A DNA stretch of 64,000 nt from Klebsormidium nitens (lineage: Eukaryota; Streptophyta; Klebsormidiophyceae; Klebsormidiales; Klebsormidiaceae). The translations under genes were made by a program, and so were the position numbers. Positions 57,760 to 64,000 of this stretch are shown in pieces. Under the pieces are notes generated by a model. The model saw only the letters and a list, made by a program, of their open reading frames with translations. It made no database searches and was not told where the DNA came from. The DNA lies in contig DF236957.1 in assembly GCA_000708835.1 (NCBI GenBank), forward strand, positions 415,629 through 479,628, in the 5' to 3' direction. Position 1 is the stretch's first letter; every line of letters begins with the position of its first letter.

Positions 57760-59732
57760 ATGGATTCTGCAAGGGGTGCAGCCATTGCAGCAATTGCTGT
57801 TACCACAGCTAGCCTTTTACTAGCAATAGCCTCGATTCATGGAACTGTCATCTGCTCTATTGACGACATTCTTCAAGGTCGAGCTTCCAGCTTTTCAAGC
57901 CGAGGATCTTACTTCTCAGTGGATGACGAGGAGGAGGATGCGGAGATGGCATACATGGCCTTGAAGATGGAGCGTGATGATGCAGCTGCCGTGGTTATGG
58001 CACACTTTGGGAGAGAGATTCTCACAGATGTCCAGCTCTTCGGATCAAACATTGGTGACTGGTATATCAAGCCTCGTTCTTTGACATGGTTTGACAACTT
58101 TGTTCAGCAAGTTTATGACAAGGAACGCTGGAAGCGTCTTTTCAGGGTTGGCAGGGAGTCGTTCATGTATCTTCAGGAGAGCTTGGGTGAGCATCTGGTA
58201 CGCACGCCTCCTGACAGCCTTGCAAGAGCTATACCAACCAGGCTTTTGTCGGTAACCAAGCAGATTGCTGTAGGGCTCTTCAAACTTGGTCATGGAGGGT
58301 CCAATTTTGGAGTGGGAGAGCTATTTGGAATTGGTGACAGCACGGTGAGTGATGTTGTGTGGAGAGTGGCACAGGCAATCATGCTCGTTGAAGGGCCCAG
58401 GAGATTGCGCTGGCCTGCAGAAGGGGAGGAGCGAGCACTTGCGATCGCTCAAATGGAAGCAGTCCATGGTCTACCAAATTGTGTAGGTGCAATCGACTGC
58501 ACATATATTCTCCACGAGGCGCCTGCTGGTCATCTTACAACAGACTACTTCGATCGCGATCATAACTTCAGCACGGTGGTGCAACTGGTTTCAGATGTGA
58601 GTCCTTTCTACCGACCCTTCGTAAGTTGCGGCTTTAGAAAGAAGGTTCTGTCTTGAAGCACTCTGCCTGTCAGGCCGTTATCAGTGCCCTTACCATGCTG
58701 ATTCTTGGATTCAGATTTTGCACTTAGTTGTTCTCTTTGTCCGTTCGAAGAACCGCTGTGAGTCTCGTGCCCAGGAAGCATCAATCTGATCAGCAGTCGG
58801 TCACAAAAAGACCTTATGTAGTCGCGGTTTTGTGGGATGTGTGGACATTCTCCTACACATGCTTCTTCTATGCAACAATGCTTCCAGCACGTTTGTTGTT
58901 GGTCTCTCATTGTAGAGCTTCACTCAGACTAGAACTATGTACCCCTTTGTTCAATGCTTTGGCTACCGGTGGATTTTGTCTTCTAGCACTGTGGTTGTGG
59001 GAGATTGGCATTTTGCAATCAACAACCAGCAGATTGGAGATCTATCAGATTGAAATCTTTTAGGTGATGTCCTTGGCACTCAGGTTCAGGAGTGTGGTTG
59101 AATGCAAAGACCAGTTTCTAATCGGCTCACTTATTGCAACCTTGTACGAATATTTCAATCTTTGAAAATACCGATCTCCCTCTCTACTGCAGCAGGAGCA
59201 TCGTATCCTTCATGTAAACGTGGGCTTTCCGGGATCAGTCCATGACGCGCGCGTCCTCTTCAATTCGGCAATCTTCAATGACACAGAGCAATTTTTGGGA
59301 GGGCCATCAGTGGACGTCAACGGGGTTGCTGTACCGCAAATGCTCGTCGCGGATGCTGGGTATCCCAATGTCCCGTGGTTGTTGACCCCTTTTCCTGGTC
59401 ACCATCTTAATCCAACCCAGTCGAGTTTCAATTACAAGCAGTCCAGCACGAGAATTTGTGTCGAGCAAACCAACGCTGATCTGAAAGGAGTACAGCGATA
59501 TCTTATTCAACGGGTGCAACGACCAAGCCCGATAAGACTGCCTATCTATGTAGGGGCATGTGCGATTTTGCACAATCTGAGATTAGATATGGGCGACGTA
59601 ATGGATCGCGACCTTCGTTTCAGGGCGGCAAGGTTTGTTCCCAATTTGGACCTGGTTCCTGATGCAGCTTCGGACGTAGAAAGGGCTGCCCAAATTCGAG
59701 TAGCAATAGCCGAAGCCTTGTACGATGATTGA
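57760..59732 (+). CDS. HARBI1-like DDE transposase/nuclease
   Basis: The transposase of the PIF/Harbinger element cuts and rejoins the element ends. Exons 57760-58596 and 59193-59732; 458 residues; ATG in strong context (GCCACC before ATG). Family motifs: FGIGDSTVSDVVWRV (helix-turn-helix-like), GAIDCTYI with D246, GFPGSVHDARVLFNSA, VADAGYPNVPWLL with D333, and RICVEQTNADLKG with E370. The expected D-D-E acidic residues are thus all present. The 596 bp intron falls between VQLVSD and QEHRILHVNVGFPG; a three-base shift of the acceptor (CAGCAG) is possible. The first ~30 residues are strongly hydrophobic (AAIAAIAVTTASLLLAIASI), which is odd for a nuclear enzyme. It converges with the Myb-like partner, with 702 bp between them. 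Confidence 0.92.
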
Positions 59733-60434
59733 TATCTATTGTAACATGAGCTTTCAAAGCAACTGAATTGTAACAAACTTTCGTCTTTCGGAGGGATGTT
59801 CAAAGGCATGGCAATGGCAACTATCATTTGCAACATGCCAGGTCTCTAGCATACTAACTATGAACTAGTCATCTATGAAAGCCGCGAAGACGGTCTGGCT
59901 GGCCCAAGAAAGATGCTTCTTTTGGGTTCGAAGTTGTGTAGACACAGACGCAGATTGCCCATTCGTGGAAACGCGATGCGTTCGCATATCTCACTTGGTT
60001 CCGTATACGGTTGTCATGGTGTCTTCGCAGACGCTCATCATTCTCCTTTTGATGTCATGTAATTCACATGCCGAGTCCTCCATTGCGATTACTTACGTGG
60101 AAAGTGCTTCTTGCTTGTATTGCAATCATGCATGATATGCAATGAGCACCATGGCTAGTAGTGTGATCAAAGGCTAGTGCAGCGGATTATCATACGGCTA
60201 GGTAAAATATGTCTAGCCCCATCTAAGAAAGATTGCATGTATGATCAAGGTCGCCCTAATTTCCTCATGCAACGCTATTGCCTCTTGGCAAACCACATAA
60301 AAAGTCCGTTAACCATGGAAGCAATCATATTGCACCTACGTTACATGCCCGTCATTGCCAAAGCATCTACTATCAAGCTCAACAAATGAATGGAACATTT
60401 TGATTGAGGCGACCATTATGAGTGTGACACTTTT
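59733..60434. other. Internal spacer between the two convergent Harbinger genes
   Basis: No frame or repeat was recognised. It should contain the two 3' UTRs. Confidence 0.5.
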
Positions 60435-62516
60435 CTATTTGTTCGCAAGCTGTAGGACGGCCTGCGCAAGCTGCCCTAAAGCATTGATCAATCCTGCACC
60501 CGTTTCCTTGGCCTGGTCTGCGTTCCTCTCCGCTACTGCCACTTTCTTCTCCTCAAGGTTCAGTTCCTTCTCCCTCAAGGCTATCGTCTCCTTGTGTCGC
60601 ACGTTCCTACTCTCCTCATGGTCCTTTAGCGTCTGGTTTGTTGCATCATTGTTGGCTCTGAGAATGTCACTAAGGCCCGATGAGCCCCTTGAACGCTTGT
60701 TTCCGAGCTTGTTCCCAGACTTCGCTGACCCTTTGCGCAGGACACCCGAGCTGTCTTCTGGCGACTCCTCCTCCTCCGAGTTGTTCGACTCTCCTGCAGA
60801 TGAACCTCCGTCGAGCCCCTTGCCACCTGCCTTGGGTACTTCGTACTGCCTTGCGCTGTCAAACACCAATGGGGGGTCAACACTCGCGCGTTCTTTGAGC
60901 CAAAACATGCTGCAAACTGAAGAGGAAAGGTGTCAGTGCAGGTCCGATCAATAGAGGAAGATCAAAGCAGGGCAGAATGAAGACAAGCTTTTAAGGGTTG
61001 GCGTTATTTGTTAGGACCAGTGGCAAACTTTTTTTTAAAGGCGCTAGTGTGACCGTGACACTGTAAAGCTTCTAACGTTATGCAGCCAGGAACCACCCAG
61101 CTGAAAGACACTGTAATCTAACGCGCACCCTAACACAATCTGGGGCAAACGCAGGCGCCGCGTGGGCCCACAACCAGTCAGACAGTCGGACGCAGTGTTG
61201 GCACCTCATAAGTACGCCAACATGACACAATAGCAGAGTGAACTCCTACCCTCGAAGATTGCACAGCTTTGAGCCGAAGCAATCTGTTTCAGAAAGCCGT
61301 TAATGTGACGTTGTAATGCTTCTAACGTTCGACAGCAGCAAGTCTTCTAAAAGCTGTGCAAGCAGCATGCATTTTCCACATCTTAGACACTACTAGTGCC
61401 TACTTGCTGTTCAATCAAGTAAGCAGGCTTTGTGCCGCAAAATGCAACTCCGATTGTCAACACTACTGTGCTCATCCAAGTACAAGAACTTGCTTCTCCA
61501 CCAGTCTGTGCTTCAGAGCTTCACAGTCTCCTACCAAGATCGCCTGAGTTCAAGTTGCAAGACGCAAGACGAAGCTGCTTCATTGAAACTTTGATCGCTT
61601 GCACGAAGCAGACACCACGTAGAGAGCAGAGACTTTTTCCAGGTCCTCACCTGAGTGACCCAAAGACTCACCTGTCAAATAGCTGCTTCGAGAAAGCAGG
61701 GGGCAGCCTGTACTCTTTCTTCTGATCCGGTGGCATGTCCCAGTAGGCAGGCTTCCCGCTTGGAGTGTTCTTGTCCCAATCGAAGACCTTCCTAAAGTCA
61801 GCAGCAAGCCTGTCCCACTTGTCTTCTACTTGAGAGGGAGTGCGAATAACAGGAGGGTCGAGCTTGGAAAGGCGCTCAGCAATCCTCTCAAACTTCTCTG
61901 CAGCGCTCATTGAGCGGTACTTGATGCCAGTGCTCTTGTCCCGCAACATCTCCTCATGCTCTTTGAGCTGCGCATTGAGCATCTCCACGTCGTAAACCCC
62001 CCAAACAGCTCTTGGCTTCTTGACAGCACCAGGCACCGCTCCAGGAGCTGCTGGCTTGGGAGGGGCAAGTGGTGTCTGCAGGATGACGGTATCTTCAGCA
62101 ACTGATGCTGGTGCTGCCTCTTGCCTTGTTGCTCCAGTAGGCGTCTGATGCAATGTGGCTGTTGCTTCATTATTGGCTGCATTGGCGCTTTGCTGGGCTG
62201 AAACGATGAAGGCTTCGATTAGACTTGCCACATCCTGAACGCTAGCTTGAGCTGGATCATAGGAAACGGTGTGGGCAAAGTGCCCGTCTGCAATCAGACA
62301 ACCTGCCAGATGAGCGGGCAACAGCTGCTGGAAGAGGGCTGGATCAAGCAGCGTCAAGTAGTGGGACACCTTCGCTGCAAAGTCCCCCTGAAAAACCTCA
62401 GACGACAATGCGGCCATGGTTCCGCTGCACTCCCTTCCTGAACCTTCTGTCTCTGCCTCTCCTTCGGTTAGGTATGTGCTTTTGCCTCCAGGCCTGCCTG
62501 AAGCTTCTGACTCCAT
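60435..62516 (-). CDS. Myb/SANT (trihelix)-like accessory protein of the Harbinger element
   Basis: In PIF/Harbinger elements the second protein is a Myb-like DNA-binding factor that helps the transposase enter the nucleus and bind the ends. Here exons are 61672-62516 and 60435-60909, giving 439 residues in frame. Residues ~165-281 fit a trihelix/Myb-like domain, with the conserved Trp residues in PRAVWGVYDVEML, QVEDKWDRLAADF and FDWDKN. The N-terminal part is Ala/Gln/Pro-rich. The second exon has an acidic Ser/Glu block (ESNNSEEEESPEDSSG), a basic KRSRG stretch and a C-terminal coiled coil (~370-439: REKELNLEEKKVAVAERNAD) suited to oligomerisation. The start ATG lies ~315 bp inside the right end. 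Confidence 0.82.
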
Positions 62517-62832
62517 GTTAACGCAACTTTCTGCTTTTCAAACTTGAACTGTCTGCCAAAACACAAAGCGCGGGCTCTTCTGGGGCTGTTTGGCGGGTGC
62601 TTGCAGATTCTGCCGGCTGAACTTGACAGGCACGGTAATGTGACCAATGAGAGTCCTCATATCAGGCACGTAACCTACTTTGCGGGACCCGCAAGAGTCT
62701 GTGGATCGAAGAATGGCCGGTCTACGATTAAGCGGAATCGCAACGACTTCGCGGAAATTCGCACGAGCGAACATGCGGAAGCGGGTCCATGCGGCGGTGT
62801 TTTTCGATCCGAACGTGTGAAACTCCGCTTAA

Positions 62833-62870
62833 AATAAGCGGAACCGGCCGCATGCGACGAGGCCCTAAGG
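62833..62870 (-). repeat. Right terminal inverted repeat of the Harbinger element
   Basis: It is identical in inverse to the left end. Just inside it, TCCGCTTA-AAA-TAAGCGGA forms a second small palindrome (62824-62842) overlapping the repeat. This palindrome is absent from the left end. Confidence 0.95.
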
Positions 62871-62991
62871 CTAGGTCCTTTGGTCAACGCTGTTTTCGGT
62901 TCCTCGAATTGCGGACATCGATCGAAATTCTGGGGGGCTTGCCAGTCCAACGATCACCAACTGACCAGTGACCGGCGAACCGCAACTTTTG

Positions 62992-63150
62992 CAATGTAAA
63001 GCCCGGTTCCGTTGGAAAACGTCAGCATCTCCAACCGAACCGGTCCAATGTAATGGAGGTAAGAGCTCACTTACATTGCACCGGTTACGGTTGGATTCCA
63101 ACCGGTGACGCACAGTTGGACGCTTCCAACCGGAACTGGTAATTACATTG
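62992..63150. mobile_element. Small inverted-repeat (MITE-like) element
   Basis: Imperfect inverted ends of ~26 bp: CAATGTAAAGCCCGGTTCCG from 62992 and the inverse ending ACTGGTAATTACATTG at 63150. Inside is a second nested pair (CAATGTAA at ~63049 and TTACATTG at ~63073) and repeated ACCGGTT/AACCGGT words. A further ACATTGGCCCGGTTGG motif straddles the right end. No coding frame is present. Confidence 0.65.
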
Positions 63151-63541
63151 GCCCGGTTGGATGTCCGTCGCGACCCCCTTCGCGAAAGGGGAAAAAGAGC
63201 ATTGCCACGTGGTCATGAAGCAGTAAATGCAGATTCGGCCGGCATGATCATCAGCTCGATCAGCGTGGCCTGCATGCAGCTGTAACAACTTGCGCAGACT
63301 GCACATACTGCACAAACACCTGAGACCTGAGTGCATCGTTCTGATCATAGATTTTTACCGTAGATTCAGATGGTTTTCCGCCCTCCCGCCTTTCCACAAG
63401 GTTCAAAGAACGGAGCTTCAAGTCTGAGAAAGCAACCAAGCTTGAACATCTTCACAGGTTCTAAGTGCACCCAGCGGGCACTGAACTTTCTTGTTGCTGC
63501 CAGGCAATTGTATCACTTCCAATTGGAAAACTAGAGAGAGA
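63151..63541. other. Non-coding stretch before the right-edge frame
   Basis: Nothing recognisable was found apart from a polypurine stretch near 63183-63200. Confidence 0.35.
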
Positions 63542-63694
63542 ATGGCGTACCCTTTTAGAGCAACGCCAGACAATGTGCTCAGGTTCTCTCAATCCTTCTC
63601 ACCAGAGAAACTCCAGCAGTATCACATTCGGGCACGCTCCAATCAGGCAGCCTTTGAAGACGATGCACAGGAAGCTTGTAACGATTACGACTGG
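63542..63694 (+). CDS. Possible first exon of a gene running off the right edge
   Basis: From ATG 63542 a frame reads MAYPFRATPDNVLRFSQSF, then SPEKLQQYHIRARSNQ, then FEDDAQEACNDYDW, ending at a possible donor (TG|GTTAAG) near 63694. The composition is protein-like, but no family is recognised and no downstream exon is visible in the remaining ~300 bp, so this is weak. Confidence 0.25.
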
Positions 63695-64000
63695 TTAAGC
63701 CTAACCTCGTTCTCGACAGGATTTCGTTGACCGCGGGTTAGCGAAACGGCGGTGGTTACGTCTTAACGACGCACTGCGTGGCTGTCTGCAAGACGGCGTG
63801 ATATCCCGGATGGATCGGTCTCAGTGAGCCAATGTCACCGTTCAGGATAAGTTGTGTTCGGCTTCGCCGTTCGATGCAGCCAAGCTTATCTGTGCTCTGC
63901 ACAGCTTGCGTGACAGGTCTTGTCAAAGGTAGTGGACAAGAGAGAGCTATACGATTAGCCGCACAATCCACGTTGTATATAGAGCTGTATGCTATTGGTG

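Larger units (their letters stand above)
57491..62870. mobile_element. Complete PIF/Harbinger DNA transposon, likely autonomous
   Basis: The 38 bp ends at 57491-57528 and 62833-62870 are identical inverted repeats (outermost CCTTAGGGCCTCGTCGCATG). Inside lie a HARBI1-type DDE transposase (+, 57760-59732) and a Myb/trihelix-like protein (-, 60435-62516) in convergent orientation, the classic two-gene layout of PIF/Harbinger. Both frames are intact across their single introns. If the ends begin at GGGCC, as in other PIF elements, the flanking triplets are TTA (57493-57495) and TAA (62866-62868). That fits the TWA target preference but is not an exact direct repeat. Identical ends and open frames suggest recent activity. 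Confidence 0.9.

Noticed and set aside
1-64000. CRISPR arrays, bacterial operons, ribosomal RNA genes
   Set aside because: The window is spliced eukaryotic DNA. No regularly spaced CRISPR-type repeats, ribosome-binding sites or rRNA-like sequences were seen.

Overview
This window is intron-rich nuclear DNA from a eukaryote, most probably a streptophyte green alga (a Klebsormidium-like charophyte). That identification is an inference. It rests on a chloroplast-type Rieske oxygenase of the PAO/TIC55/PTC52 family with a transit-peptide-like N-terminus, a plant-type phytocyanin, a plant-type BAG domain, small GC-rich exons joined by GT-AG introns, and a block of TTTTAGGG-type telomere-like octamers inside an intron. 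Splice sites were placed by reading both strands. Every multi-exon model below keeps its reading frame through all junctions.

Layout, left to right. QCR7, a subunit of mitochondrial complex III, lies on the minus strand at 1717-2578, and its last exon was not found. It diverges from an eight-exon Rieske oxygenase gene (+, 3167-9432). A four-exon phytocyanin (-, 11032-13030) diverges from a single-exon Sel1-repeat gene (+, 14048-15082). A 26-exon full-size ABCG/PDR transporter of about 1860 residues occupies 16716-33264 (-). A six-exon membrane-anchored BAG co-chaperone (+, 36141-39253) follows. Next is a seven-exon type II membrane PhoD-like metallophosphatase (+, 40154-51747) with one 6.7 kb intron. 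It converges on an unrecognised four-exon gene (-, 53019-55866).

The right end is mobile DNA. A 693 bp foldback element (56321-57013) is followed by what looks like a complete autonomous PIF/Harbinger transposon (57491-62870). That element has identical 38 bp inverted ends, an intact two-exon DDE transposase and a convergent, intact two-exon Myb/trihelix-like partner. A small inverted-repeat element lies at 62992-63150, and a possible first exon of another gene sits near the right edge.

The least ordinary signal is a recurring 'echo' pattern. Introns of the ABC transporter and of the PhoD gene carry degenerate copies, about 25-70 bp long, of the neighbouring exon's end, often with its splice junction. 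They lie about 100-330 bp from the real junction, sometimes as tandem series of two or three copies. The other host genes are ordinary housekeeping or stress functions (respiration, chlorophyll-related oxygenation, copper protein, export, chaperone control, phosphate metabolism) with no sign of an operon-like shared pathway.
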